Source: Bin87 sp965220505 (GTDB taxonomy: Bacteria; Chloroflexota; Dehalococcoidia; Lucifugimonadales; UBA3495). From it: a DNA stretch of 64,000 nt. Positions 54,814 to 63,975 of this stretch are shown piece after piece. The stretch spans positions 558,001 through 622,000 of the forward strand of contig CBDCQE010000003.1 in assembly GCA_965220505.1 (NCBI GenBank), given 5' to 3'. The position numbers were made by a program, and so were the translations under genes. The notes below the pieces were generated by a model. It did no database searches and was not told the origin of the DNA. It worked only from the letters and a program-made list of their open reading frames with translations. How positions within the stretch are numbered: position 1 is the first letter of the stretch; each line of letters begins with the position of its first letter.

Positions 54814-55959
54814 CTAAACCCGCTGGGAGCGTGGGGCGGCCGGGGCTGCGGGGTCCATGGGTTGGCTTTCCGCGGACCTTCGACGCAGCGGCGCCCCGAT
54901 CTCGTGCATGTACCCCAGGATTTCCCGCTGGCACCGCCAGAACCCCGTTTCGTGATAGGCGATCCCCCGCTCCGCACAGAACGCTTTCACCACCTCCCGG
55001 GCATCCTTGAGCCGGTTGCGGGGCATATTGGGGAACAGGTGATGCTCAATCTGGCGGTTCAGCGCTCCATACGCCGTGTCCATCAAGGGGATGGAATGAA
55101 TGTTGCGGCTGGTGAGCACCTGCTGTCGCATGTAATCCAGCCGCATCCCGGCGTCCAGTACCGGCATCCCCTTGTGGTTGGGAGCGAATACCAACCCCAT
55201 GTACAGCCCAGCCAACGCACGATGCACGACTATGAAAATCACGGCGTGCCAGGCCGGCATGAACAGAAACGGAACGGCGAAATACAGGCCCAGGCCGGCT
55301 GCAACCGCCGCGACTTCGGCCACCGGGTAGCGCAACCGCCGACGGCGGAGCAGGTAGCCGATGCCCTTGCCCACCAAGATGAACGAAGTGAGCGAGTGCA
55401 TCGGATACAGGAAGAAGGCCTGGTATTTGACGATAAATCGGACCAGACCACGGCTCCGCAGCGCGCCTTCTTCGGTAAAGGCATAGATCGGAATGTTGAT
55501 GTCGTCGTCCAGTTCGAGCTGATTCGGATTTCGGTGGTGGGCGTTGTGCTTCTCCAGCCACCAACTGGGGGTAATCCCCGTCACAAACCCGGCAAGTATC
55601 AGGAACAGGTCGTTGTACCGGGCGGAACGGAAAATCTGACGGTGGCCGGCGTCGTGCCCGATGAAATTGAACTGCATGAACACCACAGCCATGAAGGTCG
55701 CTGTTATCAATCGGACCCACAGCTGGTCCGCCAGGATGATGACCGCGACGCCCAGCGTCAGGGCCGCCAGGGCCGCGAGGATATTGATTGCGTAGTACCC
55801 ATACTGCCGGTCCAGCAGGCCTTTCTCGGCCACCCTCCTGCGGAGTTCCAGGTACTCCTTGTTTCCCAGGTTGAGTGCCGAGTCCTCAAGGGCCTTTGCC
55901 AGAAGCGCCCGGTTAGTTGCTGATCTTGAAGCTGTTGCCGTGCTTGGCTGATTGACCAT
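54814..55959 (-). CDS. Membrane fatty acid desaturase
   Basis: A 381-residue acyl-lipid or acyl-CoA desaturase. The three histidine boxes are HDAGH (His102), HNAHH (His138) and QIEHH (His306/307). The glutamine-type third box is characteristic of front-end or delta-5/6-like enzymes. There is no fused cytochrome b5 domain. About four to six membrane helices surround the boxes. It uses a di-iron centre and O2 to introduce a double bond into a fatty acyl chain. AAGGAGA lies before the ATG. It is the first gene of the minus-strand cluster that includes two radical SAM enzymes, so its product may feed that pathway. Confidence 0.92.
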   Translation of the reverse strand: MVNQPSTATASRSATNRALLAKALEDSALNLGNKEYLELRRRVAEKGLLDRQYGYYAINILAALAALTLGVAVIILADQLWVRLITATFMAVVFMQFNFIGHDAGHRQIFRSARYNDLFLILAGFVTGITPSWWLEKHNAHHRNPNQLELDDDINIPIYAFTEEGALRSRGLVRFIVKYQAFFLYPMHSLTSFILVGKGIGYLLRRRRLRYPVAEVAAVAAGLGLYFAVPFLFMPAWHAVIFIVVHRALAGLYMGLVFAPNHKGMPVLDAGMRLDYMRQQVLTSRNIHSIPLMDTAYGALNRQIEHHLFPNMPRNRLKDAREVVKAFCAERGIAYHETGFWRCQREILGYMHEIGAPLRRRSAESQPMDPAAPAAPRSQRV

Positions 55960-56219
55960 TGGAGTCTCCTTTCAGCAGCGCAGGGAATTCAGTGGGTTAT
56001 GCCGCTCGCAAGACGGACCGGCTCGTTGTCGGCGAGTATTGCTCTAAGCTCTCTGACGTATCCATAACGATATGAACCACAACGTTACATCTCTATGACA
56101 ATTGCTCTGGCGGGCCGTATAATCCGGGACTGCAACAGTGGACGGTTCGCAGGAGGGCTGGCTTCAAATGCTGGGGTTGCGGGTCCAGTCCCCATGTGAG
56201 AGGAACACGAAGGTTGAAA
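55960..56219. promoter_or_regulatory. Divergent promoter region between desaturase and kinase fusion
   Basis: This 260-bp region separates the minus-strand desaturase from the plus-strand kinase-receiver-DNA-binding gene. The segment 56040-56110 is A+T-rich, with TATCC, CATAACGATATG and ACGTTACAT stretches that could form promoters and binding sites. No single promoter is convincing by eye. A divergent regulator gene beside a metabolic operon often controls it. Confidence 0.35.
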
Positions 56220-58595
56220 ATGGGAAATCCACCGAGATTGGAAGCAACGGCGCTGAGGGAACGGTTGACCAAGCTGAGCGAGGCCAGCCGGCGCATCAAC
56301 GAGAGCCTGGATTTCCACAACGTGCTGCAGGATGTGGTGGACAGCGCCCGCGACCTCACGTACGCCCGGTACGGCGGCATCACGGTCCTCGACGACGCCG
56401 GGACGTTTGAGGAATTCGTCACCTCCGGCCTTACGCCCGAGGAACATCAGATGCTAGCCCAGCTTCCGGAGAGCGCTCCCTTGTTCACACACCTGAATGA
56501 GGTGAGCGAAACCCTCTGGATTGACGATTTGCCTGGTTACATGCGGTCTATGGGGATGACGCAGTGGCGCCCGCCGGTTGCGGTCAAGTCGCTGTTGGTC
56601 GCGCCGATCCGCAACGGGGGCGTCAGGATCGGCTCCATATACCTGACCAACGGGGAGGACAGCACGGAGTTCGCCCACGAGGACGAGGAGTCGCTGGAAC
56701 TGTTCGCGTCCCAGGCCGCCCTGGTCATTGCCAATGCCCGCAGATACCGGGAGGAGCAGCGGGCCCGGGCTGATCTGGAGGCCCTGGTCAACACTTCCCC
56801 GGTAGGCGTCGTGGTCTTTGACGCCAGGACCGGTGACCCGGTCTCATACAACCGGGAGACGTTGCGCATCATCGACGGCCTGCGGGATCCGGACAGCCCG
56901 CCCGAACGGATCATGGAAATCCTCCGCCTGCGCCGGATGGACGGACGTGAGGTCTCCCTGGAAGATTCCCCGCTGGCGGAGCGACTGAGTAGCGGCCTGA
57001 CCATTCGCGCCGAGGAGATCGTAATTGAAGTGCCCGACGGCAGGTCGGTCACCACCCTGGTGAATGCCACGCCCATCTACTCCGACGACGGCGCCCAGAT
57101 GCAGTCAGTGGTGGTCACGCTCCAGGACATGACTCCCCTGGAGGAACTGGAGCGGTTGCGCGCCGAATTCCTCGCCATGGTGAGCCACGAGCTTCGCTCG
57201 CCTCTCACATCGATCAAAGGATCGGCGGCCACCCTGCTCGACGACACCGCAAACCTGAATCCGGCCGAGGTAAACCAGTTCCACCGGATCATCAACGACC
57301 AGGCGGACCGGATGCGCCGGATGATCACCGACCTGCTGGACGTGGCCCACATCGAGACGGGAACGCTTTCGGTAAGCCCCGAACCATCCGGCGTGGCGGA
57401 CCTCATCGACCAGGCCAAGACCTCTTTCGTCAGCAGAGGGGGTGGCAACGATCTGCAGATAGACCTGCCTCCCGATATGCCACCGGTCATGGCCGACCGC
57501 CAGCGCGTGGCCCAGGTCTTCAGCAATCTGCTGTCCAATGCCTCCAGGTATTCGAAGGAATCCTCAACCATCAGGGTTGCGGCGGAACTGCAGGACCTGC
57601 ACGTCGCCTTCTCCGTAACGGACGAGGGCCTGGGCGTGTCGTCCGAACGGTTGCCGCACCTGTTTCGAAAATACGTCCGGATCGAGGGCGACGCCGGTGG
57701 GCGGGAGACCACCGGCTCCGGCCTGGGCCTGGCGATCTGCAAGGGCATCGTGGAAGCCCACGGCGGCCGGGTATGGGCAGAGAGCGAAGGTCCAGGCCGC
57801 GGAGCAAGCTTTACCTTTACGCTGCCGGTCGCGGAGCAAGGCGACTCGGGTCGGCAATTCAGGCCTGACCGTCATACGGGTCCCCAGCATCAAGGGGCAG
57901 ACGAACACGCTCGTATCCTGGCAGTGGACGACGACCCCCAAACACTGCGGCAGGTCCGCGACATCCTCTCCAGGGCCGGTTATGAGCCCATCGTCACGGC
58001 CGATCCGCAGGCAGCGGTACGACTGATAGAATCGGAGAGGCCGCAACTGGTGCTCCTCGACCTGGTATTTCCTGATACGGACGGCATCGAACTCATGCAG
58101 GACATCTTCGACATCTCGGAAGTACCGGTGATCTTCCTGACCGCGTACGGCAGGGACCTGAATATCGAGCGCGCTTTCAACCAGGGCGCCGCCGATTACA
58201 TGGCAAAACCCTTCTCGCCCACCGAGTTGACCGCAAGAATAAGGGCGGCCCTGCGCAAGCACGTCGGACCGGACCACGACCAACCAACGGAGCCCTTTGA
58301 GATGAGAAACCTGTCCATTGATTACTCCCGACGCCGTATCCAGGTGGACGGGCTGGAGGTTCATCTGACTCCTATTGAATACGATCTACTCCGAGTGCTC
58401 TCCATGAACGCCGGCCGGGCTTTGAGCCACGACCAGTTATTGCGAAGGGTCTGGAATGTGACGACGGCGGGAGACCCGCAGGTGGTTCGCACCCACATAC
58501 GCCGGCTCAGACGCAAGCTGGGCGATGAAGCCGACAACCCTACGTATATATTGACCGAACCGGGCGTAGGATACCGTATGGCAGAGCCGGCATAG
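56220..58595 (+). CDS. GAF-PAS-kinase-receiver-winged helix fusion, intact
   Basis: A 791-residue soluble protein with the same architecture as the one at 38222. A coiled coil and GAF domain (ESLDFHNVLQDVVDSARDLT) are followed by PAS and HisKA (MVSHELRSPLTSIKG, His323). The HATPase has intact G1 (DEGLGV) and G2 (GSGLGLAICKG). The receiver has Asp614 in LLDLVFPD, and the OmpR-type DNA-binding domain ends GVGYRMAEPA. Fusion of sensor kinase, receiver and DNA-binding domain makes it a one-protein two-component system. The frame opens at GTG 56196. I prefer the ATG at 56220, which follows GAAGG and matches the start of its paralogs. It is a candidate regulator of the divergent desaturase/radical SAM cluster. 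Confidence 0.9.
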   Translation: MGNPPRLEATALRERLTKLSEASRRINESLDFHNVLQDVVDSARDLTYARYGGITVLDDAGTFEEFVTSGLTPEEHQMLAQLPESAPLFTHLNEVSETLWIDDLPGYMRSMGMTQWRPPVAVKSLLVAPIRNGGVRIGSIYLTNGEDSTEFAHEDEESLELFASQAALVIANARRYREEQRARADLEALVNTSPVGVVVFDARTGDPVSYNRETLRIIDGLRDPDSPPERIMEILRLRRMDGREVSLEDSPLAERLSSGLTIRAEEIVIEVPDGRSVTTLVNATPIYSDDGAQMQSVVVTLQDMTPLEELERLRAEFLAMVSHELRSPLTSIKGSAATLLDDTANLNPAEVNQFHRIINDQADRMRRMITDLLDVAHIETGTLSVSPEPSGVADLIDQAKTSFVSRGGGNDLQIDLPPDMPPVMADRQRVAQVFSNLLSNASRYSKESSTIRVAAELQDLHVAFSVTDEGLGVSSERLPHLFRKYVRIEGDAGGRETTGSGLGLAICKGIVEAHGGRVWAESEGPGRGASFTFTLPVAEQGDSGRQFRPDRHTGPQHQGADEHARILAVDDDPQTLRQVRDILSRAGYEPIVTADPQAAVRLIESERPQLVLLDLVFPDTDGIELMQDIFDISEVPVIFLTAYGRDLNIERAFNQGAADYMAKPFSPTELTARIRAALRKHVGPDHDQPTEPFEMRNLSIDYSRRRIQVDGLEVHLTPIEYDLLRVLSMNAGRALSHDQLLRRVWNVTTAGDPQVVRTHIRRLRRKLGDEADNPTYILTEPGVGYRMAEPA

Positions 58596-58605
58596 ATCAC
58601 ACCTG

Positions 58606-59130
58606 TACAGCGCCCAGCGGGTCAGAGCAACCAAGGGACGCCAGCCCGGCGAAATCCTCTGGGCGGTCTATCGTCAGAACCGGGACGGCAGCGAGCCCCG
58701 CTACTGCCTGTCCAACGCTCCGGAGGACACGTTCCTGGAAACCCTGACCTATGTGGGTGGCTCCAGGTGGCGCATCGAAATCGAATTCGAAACCGAGCAG
58801 AGCGACGTGGGGATGGATGAGTACGAAACCCGCACCCCGTATCAAGCACGGGGCCGGCTCTGGGCCGGTTGGTGCCACCACATCACCATGTGCCTGCTGG
58901 CCGGGGCTTTCCTACTGACGCTGCAACAGGATTGGGGGAAAAAGATGCCCCGGATCACCCGACCCCAAGTCTATCGAGTGGTGCGTGAGCTATTGCCCAA
59001 AGAGAGGTTCGGACCCCGGGAACTGCGGCAATGGCGGGCAGACGTTCAGGAACGCAACGAACGGGCCAGACGCTCCCACGAAAGACGCCGCGCTACTCTC
59101 AGTCACGATGCTTCCGGCCTTCCTCCATAA
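58606..59130 (+). mobile_element. IS701-family transposase remnant, C-terminal half
   Basis: It begins abruptly at TACAGCGCCCAG, 11 nt past the kinase stop, within YSAQRVRATKGRQPGEIL. It runs through EPRYCLSNAPEDTFLETL, RWRIEIEFETEQSDVGMDEY and the C-terminal WCHHITMCLLAGAFLLTLQQ to a stop at 59130. The N-terminal half with the first catalytic Asp is absent, so it is inactive. The first 58 residues are nearly the same as the end of the fragment at 1246-1440, which lies in opposite orientation. Confidence 0.78.
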
Positions 59131-59132
59131 CC

Positions 59133-59885
59133 CGTCGTTGTAATACTTGGCTTTGCTGCTTTCGGTGCGCTCCTCGCAGCCCTTACTCAAACATCGGCGC
59201 CGGCTCAACCAAGCCAGAGTGCGTTCTACCGCCCATAGTCGAGGCAGCACCTGTACAGTATGAGACGCGCCTGGCTTACGCACCACGGCGGGCAGTTAAC
59301 CGCCGGTGACCCGAGCCCAAGACGCCAGCCGACCTGCGTAGCCAGCATCGGCTCAGATGACCCGCAACTTGGGAAATCGACCCAGCAGATTGGCCAACAC
59401 CAGCTTGGCGCGGACCCCGGTCCCGGATGCTGGTGGCGTGAACCTCCACGGCCAGCAGTCCGCCTCAGGCAGGCCGTTCGCGACCGGCTACCCGTTCACC
59501 AGAGTCGTATCCCTGCGGCCCTTTTTTCCGTGGTCTTCCGCGACTGGCTGTCGATGATGGCCGCTCTGGGCGTAGACGATCCGACGGCTGCTTCACAAAC
59601 TCGGGAACGCAAAGCCTCCCCCTGCCCTCTCCCAGGTGCCGTCATCCCGCCGGTTGCGGAAGTACCACCAAACAGTGCCCCTAGGCGGTCCGCCTCGGGC
59701 GGATGGGTATTCCGCCTCTGGCGGACCGGCCTATGCCACCAAGCAGGACGTACAGGATGCCGTTCACCACATCACGCAAGTCGGTGGTTCTGGGCTGGCC
59801 TCTTGTCGTGTCAGGTGGCAACAAGGGAGCCAATTCCTCCCAATGGGTATCGGTCAAATTGCTTGCCTAAGGATTCCTGCTTATC
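59133..59885 (-). mobile_element. IS5-family (IS427-like) transposase remnant, many frameshifts
   Basis: Read on the minus strand in several frames it gives SNLTDTHWEELAPLLPPDTT, then TDLRDVVNGILYVLLGG. AAIIDSQS-like sequence, EVHATSIRDRG, LVLANLLGRFPKLRVI and ADAGYAG follow. The end is LPRLWAVERTLAWLSRRR. These are consecutive IS5/IS427 transposase segments. Several stops and frameshifts make it dead. It cuts off the C-terminus of the neighbouring integrase and abuts the IS701-like fragment. Confidence 0.75.
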
Positions 59886-59924
59886 CCGCCCGCGTAACGA
59901 TTGTCTCGTTCCAAGAATAACCGG

Positions 59925-60840
59925 CGCACCTTTCTTGAAGCTACTCCGGAAACCGTGTGCTACTGCCGGTATGTCTAACCGTCGCAACATCGCCGTGAAG
60001 ACCATGTCCGACAACGGTTTGCCCCGCAGACCGGGGAACACCAAATCAGATGATACGTCGGTCAGCTCTTCAGCCCGTCGGAGCACTTCGATCGACCGGT
60101 TGGACAGTGGCTCCTGATGTTCGCGGCGCGCTTTCATCCGTTCAGCCGGCACTGTCCATTTCCGCTCGGTCCAGTCGATTTCATCCCAAGAAGCGAGCCT
60201 GACCTCCTCACTGCGGGCGGCCGTCAGCACGAGGAACTCGAACGCCAATTTGGTGACTGCGTCAGCGGTGGATAGCTTGACCTTTTCCAGCGCCTGCGGA
60301 ACATCACGATAATGCAACGCCGGATGGTGTTGCTTGAGCCGTAGCATCTTGGGCAACACCTTGGTGATCGAACGAGCGGCAGGGTTGTCGATTCGGTAGC
60401 GTTGGGCTACGGCCCAATCCAGTACAGTCTCCATGCGCTGGCGTACCCGGCTCGCAGTCTCCGGTTTTCCGTCCATATCGGGGTCAGGAACCGCCGGGAT
60501 GTCCGCGCTGGTGATGTCGGTAACCAGCGTGGACCCTATCTTTGGGAACTCGTAGGTGGCGAGAGTGCTGGTCCACTGGGCTGCGTGTTTGGCGTTGGTC
60601 CAGGTTGGACGCCGCATTTCTATGACGATATCCGACGCTTTGGAGAAAGTTGGGGTGGGCGGACGTTGCCGAGCCAGTTTTTCTCTCGCTTTTCCGAGAT
60701 GGGATCCTGCCCTTCGCTGATCATCGTGACGTTGGCCCATTCGAGGTAGTCATGGCCCCGTTTTAGAATATCGCTCCATGTACCATTCCGTGTGCCATTT
60801 TTTCGCTGATTGAGCCGGATTTCACGGGACATTGCTGGAC
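59925..60840 (-). pseudogene. P4-type tyrosine recombinase (integrase), truncated and frameshifted
   Basis: The main frame gives RPTWTNAKHAAQWTSTLATY, then KPETASRVRQRMETVLDWAV, LEFLVLTAARSEEVR-type sequence (first catalytic Arg) and a HGFRSSF box (His and second Arg). Directly after that box the sequence becomes IS5-like, so the final His/Trp and the catalytic Tyr are missing. Upstream, the expected segment ISEGQDPISEKREK is in another frame, so there is a frameshift near 60670. P4-type integrases mobilise genomic islands. This one sits at the 3' side of the Qat genes and probably brought them in before decaying. Confidence 0.8.
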
Positions 60841-60989
60841 ATAAAAAATAGCCGTTTTCTACTCGCATCAAGTAGGAAACGACCGTTGTGACCAGTGATT
60901 TACGATGTATAAATGGCGGAGAGGGCGTCCGTCTATTTTGCCGCTTTTTGCTACTCAACATTGCGGACAATACGCTGTTTTGGAGTGCT

Positions 60990-61012
60990 CATATACCAAT
61001 ACATATACCAAT
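60990..61012. repeat. Tandem 11-bp direct repeat between integrase remnant and qatD
   Basis: CATATACCAAT occurs twice (60990-61000 and 61002-61012), one base apart. It lies in a 150-bp gene-free gap between the start side of the integrase remnant and the end of qatD. It could be an integrase arm site or part of an attachment site. No tRNA gene is beside it. Confidence 0.4.
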
Positions 61013-61118
61013 TGGATGGCGTTGTCCTCGGCCATTCTCGACATGGGCAGCCCTGCGCTTTGCACAGCTGGGGCGCGCCATCGCACGCAGATGAATCTGG
61101 GCAATTAGTGGATCATGC

Positions 61119-61868
61119 TCAGCCAGATCGACAGTGTTCATGTGCGGAGACGAGATTCCGAAGATTCCGAGCTAACAATCGTTGAACGCCGGCTGTGGAA
61201 CGGTTCCACAACGTTCCGAGTTGCGCTTCTGCCTCCCTGACGTCCCAAGGCATCATAGCCTGTCCACGTCGTCTGGCAATCGGACCATCCGTTTCCGTTA
61301 GGACTCGGTCAATCGGCATCAAAGATGCAAGGCGCCGACCTTTCTCCCCCCGAAGCATCGCGGGACCGACGCTGAACCAGCAGCCGAGGTCTATGGCTCT
61401 TGCAAGCTGGCTGTGCGTTCCGGAGAACCAGTGCATAACAGGTATTCCCGATTTCGGATGCGCTTCTAAATGGTCTAGCACAAGTGAAGCCGCGCCACGG
61501 GAGTGGATCGTCATGATTCTCCCCCCGTTAGATTCGCAAGCGCTAAGCACCGAGTCGAAAATTTGCCGCTGTATCGACAGCGAAGAGCGATGCCGTTCCG
61601 AGCCATCAAGCCCAATCTCTCCTAAGTAGGGCGTCTCAGGCACCAAGTCGCAGATTCTACCGACTTCTCGGTAACGTGTAGCAGCGAGTTCGGGATGGAG
61701 TCCAACCGCCACCTGGACTCCCCGCGTACTGCCCACAAGCGCCCGTGTCCCTTCCCACGCAAGCGGGGTGGTAGTGACCGCCAGAACGAAGCACCTGCGC
61801 CTGGCAGCCTGCCTCAGTACGCCTTGAGGGTCTTCATACAGGTCGAGGTGGCAGTGGAAATCAATCAC
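61119..61868 (-). CDS. qatD: QatD, TatD-like metal-dependent nuclease
   Basis: A 249-residue TatD-family hydrolase. The metal ligands are all visible: DFHCHLD (His5, His7), GEIGLDG (Glu), TIHSRGA (His), MHWFSGT (His) and ETDGP (Asp). Its length fits TatD proteins, which are DNases. Its start overlaps the stop of the QueC-like gene (ATGA). TatD with a QueC-like protein, a QatB-like protein and an ATPase defines the Qat anti-phage system, in which the TatD protein is the likely DNA-acting component. It is the last gene of the operon. Confidence 0.9.
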   Translation of the reverse strand: MIDFHCHLDLYEDPQGVLRQAARRRCFVLAVTTTPLAWEGTRALVGSTRGVQVAVGLHPELAATRYREVGRICDLVPETPYLGEIGLDGSERHRSSLSIQRQIFDSVLSACESNGGRIMTIHSRGAASLVLDHLEAHPKSGIPVMHWFSGTHSQLARAIDLGCWFSVGPAMLRGEKGRRLASLMPIDRVLTETDGPIARRRGQAMMPWDVREAEAQLGTLWNRSTAGVQRLLARNLRNLVSAHEHCRSG

Positions 61869-63142
61869 ATGGCACCAACAACTTCAAGAAAAGCACGTAG
61901 TTCGTTAATACCCCGTTCCGCGAGGTCGGTATAAGGTGCAGGGTCGCCGAGTCGGACTTGGTTCAGGGCGTCGCCAGCCCAGTCCTCGACCCCTAGTTGT
62001 TCTACGGAAAGGGCAGCAAAAACCGCAGACCGAACGTCGTCGAAATCGCGATGCTGGCTATCCTCAATCGATAGGTCATGATAATGGTAGTCAGTTCCAT
62101 CACCTTGGCCCCAACTCAAAAAGGCCGAGCGACGGACCAAGCAAGGAACACAACGCCCGCAATGTTGGTAGCCGAAACGCATGAAACGTCCACAACTCGT
62201 GGAGTGGAACGCCAACTCCCGGAGTAGAACTTGATCCTGGCACTCGTGAAGCATTTCTCCCTTAGTTTTGATCTGATAGGGATTGGACAACCGCACGTTA
62301 AGCCCCAGAGCATCCAATATGTTTTGCATCTGACTGATAAAGAGCGGGTGCGTCGTGCGAGTGCTCAAGGTTCCGAGACGGAGCGGAGTCAGCGGGACAT
62401 TGAGGCTGATGAAGCCGTTCTCGGGAATCAATAGTTCAACCACGTCCCCACGACGATACAGCGGAAGCACGGACGATGCGAGCACTCCATACGCGATGAA
62501 CACAATTGACCGGGCACGCTGCGACCGCTCTGCCTCTCCAGGGGGACTGGCATCGTGATTCAATTGGAGATGCGAAAGGTTTTCCCCGAGCCTCTTCGCA
62601 AAGCGGCGCTGTCGGTCTGCATCACCTTGAGAAATGTGGCTGACCAGGACCGGACGTCTTCCTGAAGCAACAGCGTCTATTGCGCCGACCAGGCTGTCGA
62701 CACCTCCCGAGAGGAGACAAGCGCAATCCCCGTCCAGGCGCTTCCTGGTGTGACGACGTGCTCTAGGCGGAGCCATACCGCCCGGAACAAACGTGAGTTC
62801 CCAAATGTCTCCCGTGAGAAATTGAAGGGCGGTATCGAGGGACCTAGCCTGTGTGTTCCACAACTCTGGTTCCCTTACCGCCACTTCCAGTTGGATGCTT
62901 CGAGTCCAACCATCAGGACTCTGGCTTCGGAGGCAACCGGAATCGGCCGCTGCGACGCTCAGCGACAAAGCCAAGAAATCCCAGGCTCGTGTCGAAGGGT
63001 AGACGCCCTCTCGGCGCAAGTCTCGTGGGATGGTTGCACCAACGCGTCCGACCCCGTGTTGTTCCGGTGCTGAAAATAGGGAAAACGAAACCCCATCCGT
63101 ACGGGCAATTGGGGCCGGGTTTTGTCTGCAAATCACTCTCAT
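61865..63142 (-). CDS. qatC: QatC, QueC-like protein
   Basis: A 425-residue protein. It has a long N-terminal region (about 1-135) not found in housekeeping QueC, then the PP-loop ATP pyrophosphatase motif LLSGGVDSLVG (Ser145-Ser150). A C-terminal zinc-type cluster follows, with Cys in STSCGRF and HCGRCVPCLVRR. QueC makes 7-cyano-7-deazaguanine from carboxy-deazaguanine and ammonia. In Qat systems the QueC-like protein is thought to use similar chemistry on another target, so DNA or protein modification is possible. No other queuosine genes are nearby, which argues against ordinary queuosine synthesis. Its ATG overlaps the qatB stop (ATGA). Confidence 0.9.
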   Translation of the reverse strand: MRVICRQNPAPIARTDGVSFSLFSAPEQHGVGRVGATIPRDLRREGVYPSTRAWDFLALSLSVAAADSGCLRSQSPDGWTRSIQLEVAVREPELWNTQARSLDTALQFLTGDIWELTFVPGGMAPPRARRHTRKRLDGDCACLLSGGVDSLVGAIDAVASGRRPVLVSHISQGDADRQRRFAKRLGENLSHLQLNHDASPPGEAERSQRARSIVFIAYGVLASSVLPLYRRGDVVELLIPENGFISLNVPLTPLRLGTLSTRTTHPLFISQMQNILDALGLNVRLSNPYQIKTKGEMLHECQDQVLLRELAFHSTSCGRFMRFGYQHCGRCVPCLVRRSAFLSWGQGDGTDYHYHDLSIEDSQHRDFDDVRSAVFAALSVEQLGVEDWAGDALNQVRLGDPAPYTDLAERGINELRAFLEVVGAM

Positions 63143-63975
63143 GACAGATAAGACTCGAAGACTTCGAACGTATCTTGGATGATCCTGTTTGCTAGTCGCG
63201 AGGCTTCGCGCTGAGTGAGAGGAGCAGCATCTGCTGACCGGCGACGGAAACGATTAGCCACGACCTGACGGACAAATCTTTTCATTTCCTGTACACGTTC
63301 AACGGCTGTGGCTGGGTCCGGCGCCTTTTCCAAGATGGTTTTCCCGACGTCCAACTCGATACGAGAGCATATATCTGCACCGATGTATAACACCATCGTG
63401 AGGAAGATCTGCTCCAACGTGAGGGCAAGAAGGTCCGCGCCAGGTTCTCTGCGCATAAACTCGCACATTGCCCAAGAGATGGATGTCCGGCTCGCTTCCG
63501 TGTCCAGAGTTCCATCGCTGGGACTGAGCGCCTCTGCGATGCGGTCTACGATCTCACGGGCCGGGAGGCCGGCGAGACCCGCCGGGTCAATGCCTAGATC
63601 GACTTGTGGCGGAGCGCCGCTACCCAACGCTCGGAGCACCCCATAGAGTGCTCCGGCATTTCTGGCCGTAGAGGCCATCCTACGTGACGCATTCCCTGAA
63701 CCACCGAGCCCGGAACGCACATAGTGGCCTAGTCCTCGCCTCAATCCACCTTGTGAGCCTGAGTCGGCGAATTGCCCCAGGTTGACCCTAGCCCCTCTGA
63801 ACCGACCCGCTGGCGCGATCTGGGGTGGTGCCGGCTGCGGGACTACGGGTTCGTCAATCTCCGGATTTTGTTCCCCTTCCGGTACTATTTCTGGGTCTAT
63901 CTCAGGCTCAGGCACCCACGGCGGAATGAGGGGGACTCCGCTTCCGGGTCCGGAGCTTGATGCCGACGTTCCCAT
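63139..63975 (-). CDS. qatB: QatB-like protein
   Basis: A 278-residue protein. It opens with MGTSASSSGPGSGVPLIPPW, a start typical of QatB. An acidic/Pro-rich stretch to about residue 55 follows, then Arg/Gly-rich and helical segments (YGVLRALGSGAPPQVDLGID, EFMRREPGADLLALTLEQIF). QatB has no known catalytic domain but is required in described Qat systems. It is the second gene of the usual qatA-B-C-D order. GGGAGG lies 7 nt before the ATG. Confidence 0.82.
   Translation of the reverse strand: MGTSASSSGPGSGVPLIPPWVPEPEIDPEIVPEGEQNPEIDEPVVPQPAPPQIAPAGRFRGARVNLGQFADSGSQGGLRRGLGHYVRSGLGGSGNASRRMASTARNAGALYGVLRALGSGAPPQVDLGIDPAGLAGLPAREIVDRIAEALSPSDGTLDTEASRTSISWAMCEFMRREPGADLLALTLEQIFLTMVLYIGADICSRIELDVGKTILEKAPDPATAVERVQEMKRFVRQVVANRFRRRSADAAPLTQREASRLANRIIQDTFEVFESYLS

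Noticed and set aside
54772..55923. 383-codon plus-strand frame opposite the desaturase
   Set aside because: The minus strand carries all three histidine boxes and a good ribosome binding site. The plus frame has no motifs.
59260..60117. 285-codon plus-strand frame over the IS5-like and integrase remnants
   Set aside because: The minus strand shows consecutive transposase and integrase segments. The plus frame is compositional noise.
60841..61118. tRNA gene as integration site for the island
   Set aside because: No cloverleaf or T-loop-like sequence could be read in either orientation.
61865..63142. Ordinary queuosine biosynthesis QueC
   Set aside because: The long N-terminal extension, the TatD and QatB neighbours and the absence of QueD/QueE genes fit QatC instead.
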